Below are positions 44,618 through 53,251 of a DNA stretch of 58,368 nt, one piece after another. Both the position numbers and the translations under genes were made by a program. Position 1 is the stretch's first letter; each line of letters opens with the position of its first letter. The notes under the pieces were generated by a model, which was not told the origin of the DNA, made no database searches, and saw only the letters and a program-made list of their open reading frames with translations. The DNA comes from Roseiflexus sp. (GTDB lineage: Bacteria; Chloroflexota; Chloroflexia; Chloroflexales; Roseiflexaceae), in assembly GCA_017743475.1 (NCBI GenBank), contig JAGHYV010000022.1, positions 1 through 58,368 of the forward strand. Direction: 5' to 3'.

Positions 44618-46543
44618 ATGGGTGACAATCGCTGGCTGAAAAATAGTTTCGTCTACCTCATCATTCTTGTTGCTGCATTGGCGCTGTTCATCAATTACTT
44701 CAACAACGCACAGGGTCAGCAGGAAGAACGCGGTATCTATCAGGTGCTCGCCGATGCAAAAGCTGGCAGAATAGAGAAGATCGAAGCGCAATCGGGCAAC
44801 TCCGAAATCCTGGTGACGTACCGCGATACCAGGACCAAGGTGCGGTCACGCATCGAGTCGAATGATAGTATCACGATGCTGCTTGTACAGGCAGGTGTAC
44901 CGCTCGATGCAGTGAATGTCGAGGTACGCGCAGCGCCAGCATGGGGCGGTCTGCTGAATGTCTTCACGTTCCTGCTGCCAGTGCTGCTGATGATAGGCTT
45001 CTTCATCTTCTTTATGCGCCAGGCGCAGGGATCGAACAATCAGGCGCTCTCATTTGGCAAGAGCCGGGCACGGATGTTTTCCGGCGATAAGCCGACAGTG
45101 ACATTTGCCGATGTTGCCGGTCAGGAAGAAGCCAAGCAGGATTTGACAGAAGTCGTTGAGTTTCTTAAGTTTCCCGATAAGTTTGCTGCACTCGGAGCGC
45201 GCATTCCGCGCGGTGTGTTGATGGTGGGTCCGCCAGGAACCGGGAAGACCCTCCTGTCGCGCGCGGTCGCGGGTGAAGCTGGAGTTCCGTTCTTCTCGAT
45301 CTCTGGTTCAGAGTTTGTCGAGATGTTTGTCGGCGTCGGCGCTAGTCGCGTGCGCGACCTGTTCGATCAGGCGAAGCGTAATGCTCCCTGTATCGTCTTT
45401 ATCGACGAGATCGATGCTGTTGGTCGTCAGCGCGGTGCCGGGCTTGGCGGCTCCCATGATGAACGCGAGCAGACTCTTAACCAGATCCTGGTCGAAATGG
45501 ACGGCTTTGATACCAATACGAATGTCATTGTCATTGCAGCAACGAACCGCCCGGATGTGCTCGATCCGGCGCTGGTGCGCCCCGGTCGCTTTGACCGCCA
45601 GGTAGTGCTTGATGCGCCAGATGTGAAAGGGCGTATCGAGGTGCTCAAGGTGCATACCAAGGGCAAGCCGCTTGCCGATGATGTGCAACTCGATGTGATC
45701 GCGCGTCAGACTCCTGGCTTCTCCGGTGCGGACCTGGCAAATGCAGTGAATGAGGCAGCAATCCTGGCGGCGCGCCGCTCGAAAAAGAAGATCGGCATGG
45801 CAGAGTTGCAGGACGCGATTGAGCGTGTGGCGCTTGGCGGTCCGGAGCGCCGCAGCCGGGTACTGACCGAACGCGAAAAACTGCTGACCGCATACCACGA
45901 ATCGGGTCACGCTATCGCTTCCGCTGGCATGCCCAAAGCTTTCCCGGTGCAGAAAGTGACGATCGTGCCACGTGGACGCGCTGGCGGGTATACGCTCTAT
46001 CTGCCGGAAGAAGATAGCATTCGCTACACTACTGCATCGCAGTTCGCCGCGCAACTCGTGTCAGCGCTCGGCGGGCGCGTGGCAGAGGAGATCGTTTTCG
46101 GGCCTGACGAGGTTTCGACCGGCGCCGCTGGTGACATTCAGCAAGTGACGCGCATTGCTCGCGCGATGGTGACCCGCTATGGCATGAGTCCGAAGCTTGG
46201 TCCAATTGCGTTCGGTGAGCGTGAGGAGTTGATCTTCCTGGGGCGCGAAATCACCGAGCAACGCAACTATAGTGACGCTATCGCGCGCGAAATTGATAAT
46301 GAAGTGCACCGCATTATTTCGGAAGCGTATGAGCGTGCACGCCTGATCCTGACATATAACCGCGAGGTGCTGAACGACATGGCAAGCGCGCTGATCGAGT
46401 ACGAAACACTCGACGGCGAACGCCTAAGAGAATTGCTCAGTCGTGTGGTGAAGATCGATGAGATTGAGAAGAATCGGGTGAATGGTGGCAATGGTGTGCT
46501 GACCACACCATCAGGTGTGAACGTCCCATCTGCACAGGTATAA
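44618..46543 (+). CDS. ftsH: ATP-dependent zinc metalloprotease FtsH
   Basis: 641 residues. Membrane helices at about 10-26 and 111-133 enclose a short outside domain. AAA module: Walker A GPPGTGKT (204-211), Walker [11 protein letters not shown], and the second region of homology ending [20 protein letters not shown]. The protease domain has HESGH (HExxH, about 427) and a later conserved Asp for zinc. It degrades membrane and misfolded cytoplasmic proteins as a hexamer in the cytoplasmic membrane. It is preceded by a leader ORF and lacks a ribosome site of its own at normal spacing. Confidence 0.95.
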   Translation: MGDNRWLKNSFVYLIILVAALALFINYFNNAQGQQEERGIYQVLADAKAGRIEKIEAQSGNSEILVTYRDTRTKVRSRIESNDSITMLLVQAGVPLDAVNVEVRAAPAWGGLLNVFTFLLPVLLMIGFFIFFMRQAQGSNNQALSFGKSRARMFSGDKPTVTFADVAGQEEAKQDLTEVVEFLKFPDKFAALGARIPRGVLMVGPPGTGKTLLSRAVAGEAGVPFFSISGSEFVEMFVGVGASRVRDLFDQAKRNAPCIVFIDEIDAVGRQRGAGLGGSHDEREQTLNQILVEMDGFDTNTNVIVIAATNRPDVLDPALVRPGRFDRQVVLDAPDVKGRIEVLKVHTKGKPLADDVQLDVIARQTPGFSGADLANAVNEAAILAARRSKKKIGMAELQDAIERVALGGPERRSRVLTEREKLLTAYHESGHAIASAGMPKAFPVQKVTIVPRGRAGGYTLYLPEEDSIRYTTASQFAAQLVSALGGRVAEEIVFGPDEVSTGAAGDIQQVTRIARAMVTRYGMSPKLGPIAFGEREELIFLGREITEQRNYSDAIAREIDNEVHRIISEAYERARLILTYNREVLNDMASALIEYETLDGERLRELLSRVVKIDEIEKNRVNGGNGVLTTPSGVNVPSAQV

Positions 46544-46561
46544 CCACTGCGCCAGGCAGCG

Positions 46562-46586
46562 ACAGGGGAGGCAATGCCTCCCCTGT
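46562..46586 (+). terminator. Hairpin after ftsH, possible terminator
   Basis: ACAGGGGAGGCA (46562-46573) and TGCCTCCCCTGT (46575-46586) form a perfect inverted repeat, 18 nt after the ftsH stop. No T-run follows, so it may act as an mRNA-stabilising or bidirectional end structure. Confidence 0.6.
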
Positions 46587-46766
46587 ACGACTCTATAAGC
46601 CATGTTACCGTCGGTGTTTGCCTGAAGAACAATTCACGCCCCGGCAGGAAACGTCTCGGTAGATTGGCAGGCGGAACGCAGCTACTATTCGCTCACAGTT
46701 GATCGCTTCGCTTGCCCAGCGTGCGGTTATGAATGGTCAAACGCGCGTTTGACGAGAAGTATTGGC

Positions 46767-46989
46767 ATGACGGTAACAGCACGTTTCTTTGCGATCATTA
46801 TCAAGATGATCTTCAGTCAGCGTGAACATGGTACCCTTCACTTTCATCTACGGCGAGTACAACGCAGTTTTCGATATTCAGACCATCGAAACGCTGGAAG
46901 GCGATCTGCCTGTGCAAGCCCAGCGACTAGTCACGGAGTGGGCTGCCCAATATCAACAAGAACTGTTACGGATGCCTGGATTGGAGTAG
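46767..46989 (+). pseudogene. DUF4160 protein gene with a frameshift
   Basis: The first part from ATG 46767 reads VTARFFAIIIKMIFSQREHG and LHFH, matching the start of DUF4160 proteins (usually ...GIIIxMYFxxHxPPHFHAxYGEY). After the HFH codons at about 46845 the match continues in another frame as IYGEYNAVFDIQTIETLEGD and QRLVTEWAAQYQQELLRMPG, up to TAG 46989. A small deletion, about 5 nt judged from the family pattern, explains the break. DUF4160 and DUF2442 genes are frequent neighbours and are thought to be TA-like; the DUF2442 gene follows after 4 bp. Confidence 0.8.
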
Positions 46990-46993
46990 CAAG

Positions 46994-47287
46994 ATGAGCA
47001 CTCTCAGAATCAAAGCGGTGACTCCTCTGGCAGGAAAACGCCTGCTTGTTACATTTGTCAATGGGGTTCAAAAGGTGTACGATTGTCAGCAAATCCTGCA
47101 ACTGGATCGATTTCAGTTGTTGAGAAACGAAGCCTTTTTCAAGGCGGTTACCGTTGATCCTGGCGGGTATGGGGTGTCCTGGAACGATCAAATGGACTTA
47201 AGCGAATACGAGTTATGGCACAACGGTGTTGAAGTTGAGCATGGGGTAGTAGAAGAGACAGAGATGCGACTGGTGGGGCACAGCTAA
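46994..47287 (+). CDS. DUF2442 family protein
   Basis: 97 residues from ATG 46994. It shows the DUF2442 pattern: IKAVTPLAGKRLLVTFVNGV, KVYDCQQIL, FFKAVTVDPGGYGVSWNDQM, DLSEYELWHNGVEV. DUF2442 is a small two-layer domain with some members carrying an extra HTH; this one has only the short domain. Usually next to DUF4160, as here, so this is the surviving half of a pair whose partner is frameshifted. The role is unknown. Confidence 0.85.
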   Translation: MSTLRIKAVTPLAGKRLLVTFVNGVQKVYDCQQILQLDRFQLLRNEAFFKAVTVDPGGYGVSWNDQMDLSEYELWHNGVEVEHGVVEETEMRLVGHS

Positions 47288-47393
47288 CCTGTGCGTTCAT
47301 CCGACGGGCTTCGTCTCGCTCCTCCTGAATGCCAGGTTGACACATCTTGATGGTCATCCGGCAGAAGGCAGCAAAAAGCACCCAGCCTTGCAG

Positions 47394-47415
47394 GCGGATG
47401 GCAGTCCGCTTTTTT
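47394..47415 (+). terminator. Rho-independent terminator before yebC
   Basis: GCGGA (47394-47398), loop TGGCAG, TCCGC (47405-47409), then TTTTTT (47410-47415). Confidence 0.85.
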
Positions 47416-47424
47416 GTTTCTGTA

Positions 47425-47433
47425 TGCTATAAT
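47425..47433 (+). promoter_or_regulatory. Extended -10 promoter of yebC-ruvC
   Basis: TGCTATAAT immediately after the terminator; a first ATG (47440) lies 6 nt downstream in another frame than yebC, and the yebC ATG at 47489 lies 55 nt downstream. Confidence 0.6.
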
Positions 47434-47488
47434 GCCAAAATGATGAAATGGCTGTTTCTGACACGCGGCAGTTCTGGAGAGTCTGGTT

Positions 47489-48256
47489 ATGTCTGGTCAC
47501 TCGAAATGGCACTCAATACGTCGCATGAAGAGCGTGCTCGACCAGCGGCGCGGGCAACTCTTCACCAAACTGGCGCGCGATATTACGATTGCAACGCGCG
47601 AGGGAGGCAGCGGCGACCCTGATGCGAATTTTCGTCTGCGCCTGGCAGTTGATAAGGCTCGCGCTGCCAATATGCCGATGGAAAACATCCAGCGTGCCAT
47701 TGATCGCGGCCTGGGCAAAGGCGGCAGTGATGCCGCTGCACTTGAAGAAATCTACTATGAGGGGTACGCTCCCGGCGGTGTGGCGCTCTTAATCGAAGCT
47801 GCCACCGATAATCGCAACCGCACTGCTTCTGACGTACGCGCAACGATGACCAAAAATGGCGGTAGCCCCGGCGAACCGGGTTCAGTAAGCTGGATGTTCG
47901 AAACCAAAGGGCTGATTACCCTCGATCTGTCGGTCAAACGCTTCGATCCAGACGAAGTGATGCTGATTGCCATCGATGCTGGCGCAGAAGACGTGCAGAT
48001 CGAGGACAATATCGTTGAGGTGTACACCGATTTCAAACAACTTGCCGCAGTGCGTCAGCACTTGATTGCCGCCGGGCTGCCGGTAACCGGCGCTGAAAAG
48101 ACCATGATTGCTAAAACGACAGTGCAACCCGATATCGCTGATGCGCTCAAAGCGATGAAACTGATCGAGAAACTGGAAGACCTCGACGATGTGCAGAAGG
48201 TCTACAGCAATCTGGATATCACCAGCGAACTGGCCGAACAGTTTGTACAGGGTTAA
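47489..48256 (+). CDS. yebC: YebC/PmpR family regulator or translation factor
   Basis: 255 residues, the usual length. [20 protein letters not shown] is the family start, followed by [38 protein letters not shown] and [20 protein letters not shown]. The family includes DNA-binding regulators, and recent work on relatives connects it to translation at difficult sequences. It is followed by ruvC after 3 bp, a common arrangement. The short open frame overlapping its start (47440) may be incidental. Confidence 0.93.
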   Translation: MSGHSKWHSIRRMKSVLDQRRGQLFTKLARDITIATREGGSGDPDANFRLRLAVDKARAANMPMENIQRAIDRGLGKGGSDAAALEEIYYEGYAPGGVALLIEAATDNRNRTASDVRATMTKNGGSPGEPGSVSWMFETKGLITLDLSVKRFDPDEVMLIAIDAGAEDVQIEDNIVEVYTDFKQLAAVRQHLIAAGLPVTGAEKTMIAKTTVQPDIADALKAMKLIEKLEDLDDVQKVYSNLDITSELAEQFVQG

Positions 48257-48259
48257 TGT

Positions 48260-48766
48260 GTGACTGCCACGCGGACAATTGGGATCGATCCCGGAACAGC
48301 CCGGATGGGATGGGGCGTCGTCGAAGAAATGGATGGAGTGCTGCGTCTGGTCGATTGCGGCGTGTTGACCACCCCGGCGGAATTATCACAGGCGGAACGG
48401 TTGCTCCTGCTGTACAACGAACTTCACCTTTTGATTGAACAATACCGCCCTGCCGCCGCTGCTATCGAAGAACTCTTCTTCGGCAAGAATGTCAACACTG
48501 CGCTGACCGTTGGGCAGGCGCGCGGTGTTGTGCTCCTGACTCTCGCGCAGGCTGGCATTCCTGTGTACGAATACAAGCCGCTGCAAGTCAAACAGGCGCT
48601 GGCAGGGTACGGCGGCGCCGATAAGCGTCAGATGCAGGAGATGGTTCGGCTGACCCTCCGCCTTCCCGCCATCCCGCGCCCCGACGACGCCGCCGATGCC
48701 GTGGCGGTTGCGATCTGTCACACCTACGCTGCACCGATGATCCGACGCATCGAGGAGGGTCGGTAG
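48260..48766 (+). CDS. ruvC: Crossover junction endodeoxyribonuclease RuvC
   Basis: 168 residues from GTG 48260. Catalytic acidic residues are all in place: D in TIGIDPGTARMGWG (about residue 10), E in AAIEELFFGKN (about 70), and the pair in RPDDAADAVAVAICH (about 143-146). It resolves Holliday junctions by paired nicks, together with RuvAB, which are not in the window. Beyond its stop the character of the DNA changes to decayed TA genes. Confidence 0.94.
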   Translation: MTATRTIGIDPGTARMGWGVVEEMDGVLRLVDCGVLTTPAELSQAERLLLLYNELHLLIEQYRPAAAAIEELFFGKNVNTALTVGQARGVVLLTLAQAGIPVYEYKPLQVKQALAGYGGADKRQMQEMVRLTLRLPAIPRPDDAADAVAVAICHTYAAPMIRRIEEGR

Positions 48767-48823
48767 ATTGCTGCCGGGTGCCGATATGGCTCTTCTTTAC
48801 CCGGCCTGGCGCGACCCCTGTGC

Positions 48824-49074
48824 TCACCTTCTACCCCACCACTCTTTCCCAATCCCTACTGGCATCACAGTATCACCCTCAAGAATACCCAAAGCACGAT
48901 AGCCGCGTGTGACTCTCACAGACCAGACATTCTCTTCACGATTGATGCACTTAAAATGCAGAGAAGGATGAAAAGGACTCTGCGCCCACAAAAGACTTTC
49001 CTGGCGCTACGCTTGATGTCTTCCTCAAGGGACACATAGGCCGTCCAAAAAGATGGCGAGGTGGCCGATTTCAT
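48824..49074 (-). pseudogene. RelE/HigB-type toxin gene with a frameshift
   Basis: From ATG 49074 the reading is SATSPSFWTAYVSLEEDIKR and SARKVF, like the start of RelE/ParE-fold toxins. At about 48988-48995 the frame must change by one base to continue as WAQSPFHPSLHFKCINREEN, VWSVRVTRGYRALGILEGDT, the rest of the same toxin. The last residues (GIGKEWWGRR) have drifted from the usual WIGxHDEYERL end. One base has been lost before the Trp codon. The start codon overlaps the antitoxin stop as ATGA. Confidence 0.8.
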
Positions 49075-49300
49075 ACTTGATCATAATCCAGCGGTCGCGC
49101 GCGCCCTTCAGCAATTTCCTGCTTAGCGCGGCGTGCAACCGCCACGAGTTGCGGTTGTGTTCGCTTGAACAAGCTATCCCACTCCAGTTCGTCTTGTAGG
49201 TCTGCGAGATACTCGCGCAGATGTTCCACCACCTGGTCTACACCGTTTCGGGCAAGGAATCCAGCATTTTTATCACTGTCGCAATGGCTGTAGATGTCAT
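49071..49300 (-). pseudogene. Antitoxin gene with a frameshift, partner of the RelE-type toxin
   Basis: From ATG 49300 the frame reads STAIATVIKMLDSLPETV and hits a TAG. Shifting one base at about 49236-49242 gives DQVVEHLREYLADLQDELEW, then RRAKQEIAEGRARPLDYDQV and a stop overlapping the toxin start. So the antitoxin also has a one-base lesion. With both partners broken, the module is dead. The gene lies directly after the GTTAGCC core at 49379-49385. Confidence 0.75.
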
Positions 49301-49378
49301 CGTTAAAGCCTCTCTTTCAGTCCTTTCATATGTCCCACACGATTGATTATGCTTACCTGTGGTAGTTGAGACAAGGCG

Positions 49379-49506
49379 GGCTAACGGCCCGCGCGTCAGC
49401 CGCCAGCTGGGATGTACGACATTCATAGATCGGGAAAGCTGTTTTGCTGTTTCCTATTGCCAAAATCGCCCCGATCTAGCCGGTCGGCTGCACGCGCTTG
49501 TTAGCC
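49379..49506 (-). mobile_element. attC-like recombination site, 128 bp
   Basis: Read on the minus strand: GGCTAAC (49506-49500), then arm GCGCGTGCAGCCG (49497-49485), a variable middle, arm CGGCTGACGCGC (49402-49391), and GTTAGCC (49385-49379). The arms pair perfectly except for one unpaired G in the first arm, as in the L'' box of integron attC sites. The opening CTAACAA...GCCGACC resembles attC of the aadA type. It lies just past the 3' end of the minus-strand membrane protein gene, where a cassette's attC belongs. Confidence 0.75.
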
Positions 49507-49563
49507 CGCCGCGGCTCGTTGCAGATCGTAGTTTTGGCTACTTCCGTGTTTTTAGCTTGTATA

Positions 49564-50127
49564 TCAGAAGATTAGTAGAGAAATTATGCCAATTATCAGA
49601 CTAAAAGTAATTAAACCCCCGTATAAAAGTAGCATCTCTTTAAAGAAGAGAATCTTTCTGAAATTCACGAATTTCTTGTATTCCTTTGTGTTTTCGTATT
49701 GTTTTCCAGACGTATCGAGTGCCGTAAAGTTTACCAATCGTTGATGTCTGTATGATAGTTCTAAGTCGGGACTGTTTACGAACTCTTTTATTTTGCGAAA
49801 TCTGAAAGAGTCACCTCGATACAAATAGAACCACCAAGCATCCACTAACCAGAACATAACTGGCAGAATAGCGGTAATAATGACATATTTTCTCAGGTCA
49901 CCTTGTCCAATCATAACTGTTAGTGCTGCGCCCCAACTAACGATGGCAAAGTTCTTGATGCTCTGTGTAATTGTTTCCCTTCTTGATATGCTTCTTTCAA
50001 GAATATCTATCTCCATTTTCAGACACTCTACTTGAAAGGCAAAGCTCTGCTTTTGAGACTCCAAAATAGGTTTCTCATCATGGCCGAGTTCATTTTCTAG
50101 GAGCTTGTTCAGTAGAGGATCGCTCAC
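49564..50127 (-). CDS. Membrane protein of unknown function in a cassette-like context
   Basis: 187 residues. A long N-terminal helix with coiled-coil character (FAFQVECLKMEIDILERSIS), then two adjacent membrane helices at about 63-77 and 83-100 (IVSWGAALTVMIG, VIITAILPVMFWLVDAWWFY) and a third near the C-terminus (GGLITFSLIIGIISLLIF). ISRRETITQSIKNFAIVSWG recalls a family of small membrane proteins scattered in cyanobacteria and other mobile-gene contexts; the coiled coil plus 2TM layout is also like SLATT-type effectors, but I cannot assign it. Composition is markedly AT-rich. An attC-like site follows the stop codon, and a GTTAGCC core (50262-50256) lies 129 bp upstream of the start. Confidence 0.75.
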   Translation of the reverse strand: MSDPLLNKLLENELGHDEKPILESQKQSFAFQVECLKMEIDILERSISRRETITQSIKNFAIVSWGAALTVMIGQGDLRKYVIITAILPVMFWLVDAWWFYLYRGDSFRFRKIKEFVNSPDLELSYRHQRLVNFTALDTSGKQYENTKEYKKFVNFRKILFFKEMLLLYGGLITFSLIIGIISLLIF

Positions 50128-50255
50128 GGATAACTCTCCTGCGCAAGTCGTTTGAACAGAGACAGCAGCTCTACCACTATGTCACTTGATTGTAGCACAG
50201 GATGTCAGAAGAACATGCGTTCTGCTTATATTCGGAATGAGATGTGAAAGCGGCG

Positions 50256-50262
50256 GGCTAAC
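50256..50262 (-). mobile_element. attC R'-type core, upstream border of the cassette
   Basis: On the minus strand GTTAGCCCGCC begins here, matching for 11 bp the core and following bases at 49385-49375. No full attC arms can be seen to its right. Confidence 0.55.
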
Positions 50263-50266
50263 TATT

Positions 50267-50326
50267 GATTATACGGATTCCGCTTTTCTCCCCCTCCGGG
50301 GCGTCTTATACAGATTCCGTATAATC
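50267..50326. repeat. Inverted repeat beside the cassette border
   Basis: GATTATACGGA (50267-50277) and TCCGTATAATC (50316-50326) form a perfect 11-bp inverted repeat separated by 38 bp, 5 bp from the GGCTAAC core. Could be a terminator-like or recombinase-binding structure. Confidence 0.6.
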
Positions 50327-50413
50327 CGCCCCAATGCGCGGAGATGTATCATGACCCCCGGCAACCGCTATGCTCCTCTCTGCGCACAACCACCGCCTTA
50401 TTGTAACACGAGA

Positions 50414-50611
50414 GATGATCCTCGGCGGTGTGCGGCGAGTGCGCCGCCTGTCTGTTCTGAGCGCATTGTAGCACCCTAACCTCTGCAGAAGCCAACAGGG
50501 GTGCAGCACGGGTGCGGCGCACACAGCCCTGGCGCGCCTGCCCAATGTCCTGCGCTTCACCTGCGCTGCGAAGCGCAGCGGAGTGGCGTCGGGTGCAAGC
50601 GTGGGTTGGGC
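50414..50611 (+). pseudogene. Remnant of an MFS transporter 3' end plus its downstream site
   Basis: 198 bp closely similar to 54741-54938. It codes the last 18 residues of the MFS protein (MILGGVRRVRRLSVLSAL, stop at 50469-50471) and continues through the same 68-bp spacer and the attC-like site. To the left of GATGATCCTCGG the similarity stops abruptly. Confidence 0.85.
50540..50611. mobile_element. attC-like site, 72 bp, copy A
   Basis: GCCCAAT (50540-50546) ... GTTGGGC (50605-50611). Arm CGCTTCACC pairs with GGTGCAAGCG apart from one extra base, and the middle has a CTGCGCT/AGCGCAG hairpin. Copy B is at 54867-54938. The sequence right of GTTGGGC differs from that at copy B. Confidence 0.75.
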
Positions 50612-50749
50612 GACTTTACCCAATTCACATATTCCTATCATTTTCTGCAACGTTCTCGTATGGCGCAAGATAGCGAATCGGCTTGCCACGCAGAGGTTCT
50701 CGCCCAGCGCCTGCCGGGTGCTGATGCAATCTCAATGATCTCGACTTTT
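50612..50749 (-). other. Possible remnant of an antitoxin C-terminus
   Basis: On the minus strand a frame reads GREPLRGKPIRYLAPYENVA before a stop near 50620, resembling C-terminal tails of AbrB/Phd-like antitoxins of this group. The start of the gene is absent and the frame is broken near 50705. Weak evidence. Confidence 0.3.
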
Positions 50750-50792
50750 CCCCAGCTGCTTGTTGGGCGACACGGTCAGGTTAGCGCTGGGG
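50750..50792. repeat. Hairpin at the end of TA unit A
   Basis: CCCCAGC (50750-50756) pairs with GCTGGGG (50786-50792) around a GTTGGGC core. The equivalent in unit B, 51784-51826, has CTCCAGC/GCTGGAG, a compensating change in both arms. Confidence 0.7.
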
Positions 50793-50837
50793 GTCCTTGT
50801 GCGCCTCTGCATAGATGCGGAGAGCGGCCTGCATCCG

Positions 50838-51047
50838 TTATTCGTAGTCTTCACCCTGCGCTTTGAACCATGCCAGGACATCCGGGTCACCCTGGATCGT
50901 CACCGTGACCGTGTGCCTGGGGAGCCGCACCGTTGCTCGTTTGAAGAACTCCTCGGTTAACGGCGGAATATCCGAGGTGTCGATTTCATCGTCGGTCATC
51001 GCGTCGATGCGCGCCCAATCAGGTGTTGGTCTGGTTCTTCCGCTCAT
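50838..51047 (-). pseudogene. BrnA antitoxin, copy A, truncated at both ends
   Basis: Carries the BrnA core DWARIDAMTDDEIDTSDIPP and later [20 protein letters not shown] but its N-terminal dozen residues are replaced by codons from an out-of-frame brnT start. The C-terminus ends at TAA (50838-50840) where the intact copy has CAA, losing about 19 residues. The fusion comes from a deletion joining brnT codon 13 to brnA codon 13. Confidence 0.85.
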
Positions 51048-51063
51048 CCCACTCAAATCGCAC
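51019..51063 (-). pseudogene. BrnT toxin, copy A, first 14 codons only
   Basis: GTG 51063 starts VRFEWDERKNQTNT followed by TGA. The first 13 codons equal those of the intact brnT at 52331; the rest is deleted. Confidence 0.85.
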
Positions 51064-51144
51064 AGGTGCAGTATAGCCGGAGAAGGTGAGAAAGACAAGC
51101 CCGTTCACTGGGGGAAATCATCTGATGAGCCAGCACATATCTGG

Positions 51145-51498
51145 CTAGCTCCTGATCCTTACACGCGTCTCTTCAACAATCCATAGAAGGTGTTCAAGCG
51201 GCTCACTGGAAAGCAGTGGTATCAGATGCTCAATGACCTCAAGAACATGGCGTTTATCCTGCCGGTGCAAACGTAAAACTATCAAGCCAGGAAACTGTGG
51301 TGGCGGATATGCACGAATGTCAGCGAAATCCGTGTCCAGGGTGATCAGGACACGCCCCTCCTTCTGGCAAACAGAAGCAATATCGGCATCGAATGAACCT
51401 TCCAGGTGTTGATCAAACACTGTCATGGCATCATAGCCAGCCTGTTGCAACACATTGGCTGCCTCGACCGGCAGATTCTCGTCAATCTTGAACATCAT
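51145..51498 (-). CDS. DUF5615 PIN-like toxin
   Basis: 117 residues. The PIN-like DUF5615 pattern is complete: FKIDENLPVEAANVLQQAGY at the start (acidic DEN), HLEGSFDADIASVCQKEGRV, and LITLDTDFADIRAYPPP with the second acidic cluster. Such proteins are predicted RNases paired with DUF433 antitoxins. It starts 8 bp after the DUF433 stop. This is the intact copy; a C-terminal remnant of a second copy lies at 52386-52520. Confidence 0.87.
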   Translation of the reverse strand: MMFKIDENLPVEAANVLQQAGYDAMTVFDQHLEGSFDADIASVCQKEGRVLITLDTDFADIRAYPPPQFPGLIVLRLHRQDKRHVLEVIEHLIPLLSSEPLEHLLWIVEETRVRIRS

Positions 51499-51506
51499 CG
51501 CGTTGT

Positions 51507-52090
<584 letters not shown>

Positions 52091-52385
52091 GACTCAAGGC
52101 CTTTCGTAGTGAGATGATTCGGATCGTCTCGCTATCTGGTTCAGTGTACACGACCACGACGATTCGGGATCGTAACCGACCAATTCCAATCCAGCGATCT
52201 TCGCCATAGTCGAGTCGATCATCCAGATCGATGAGCATGGGCGCCTCAAAGATTTCCCAGGCATCGGCAAAACTGAAGCCATGCCTGCGAATGTTGGTCT
52301 GGTTCTTCCGCTCATCCCACTCAAATCGCACAGGTGCAGTATAGCCGGAGAAGGTGAGAAAGACAAGCCTGTTCGCTGGAGGAAA

Positions 52386-52551
52386 TCATCTGATGAGCCA
52401 GCGCATATCTGGCTGGCGCCTGATTCTTACCCGTGTCTCTTCAACAATCCATAGAAGGTGTTCAAGCGGCTTACCGGAAAGCAGTGGCATCAGATGCTCA
52501 ATGCCCTCAAGAACGCAGACTCTCGTTAATAATGTAATCTCGCCAGTTCAT
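52386..52551 (-). pseudogene. DUF433/DUF5615 remnant of TA unit B
   Basis: From 52551 the minus strand starts MNWRDYI like DUF433 and then jumps (near 52525) to the C-terminal codons of DUF5615 (EHLLWIVEETRVRIR), ending at 52386. A deletion of about 0.6 kb removed the rest of both genes. Confidence 0.85.
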
Positions 52552-52599
52552 AAGCAGTCTCCCTCATCGTTTCTTCAGATTATACCGTGTTTCTTCTGC

Positions 52600-53230
52600 C
52601 CCGCCCGACGGTGTCGGGCTTAGCCATGCCGCCGAAGGCGGAGTAACTATTCCAAAGACCATAAAGACGAGTAGTTGTCGGGCACAGCGGGAGACATACG
52701 TGGCGCGCCGCTTCCCAGTGCGATGGGCGATACGGGCTGCGGCGCACGGTTAGGGCCGGCGGAGGACTACACCGATTACCGGCAGAACCACGGAGTGCAA
52801 CAGGCGCTTCCCGGCGGCCCAACGGCAGGCATCAGCCGTGCGTGGAAGAGTGCCCGGCAACGCACGGGCGGTCGGCACACGCACAACGTTCCAGATCACC
52901 CTGAGACCGCGCGTCGGCTGCATGCGGTGTTGAGCGACCGGGCATGATGAGGGCCGACTAGAAGGGAGCGGAACGACTCCGGCGCATCGTGACACTTTGG
53001 CTTGTCAGTTCCGGGCGTGCCATGTTGGGAAGTGCATCCGTGGTTCCGGGTTCGTGCGGCGCCGGGCTGGGATGACCATTTGTGGTATGGTTGTCCCGTT
53101 ATGCGCACGTCCGGGGTGTGCAGAGGCTGGCGCCGTTCGCAGTTGCAACGTGCCGTGTTTGGGGCAATGTGCAGTGTCAGCCGACCAGCGCACCAGGAAA
53201 ATCTTCCCGTGAACTCAGGACCTTTCTCCC
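52600..53230. other. Long GC-rich stretch without a clear gene
   Basis: Open frames of 60-90 codons in several phases, none with ribosome site or known pattern. On the plus strand 53060-53200 there is a Cys-rich reading. It looks like decayed gene DNA. A CGCCGAAGGCGGAG hairpin-like spot is at 52630-52643. Confidence 0.4.
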
Positions 53231-53251
53231 TTGCTCCTGAATAATGGTTTG

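Noticed and set aside
49379-49506. Ordinary terminator of the membrane protein gene
   Set aside because: The arms are 100 bp apart with a long unpaired middle and no T-run, unlike a terminator; the core and arm order fits attC better.
52675-52947. 90-codon plus-strand frame
   Set aside because: No ribosome site, no recognisable pattern and overlapping frames of similar length in other phases; treated as decayed or noncoding.
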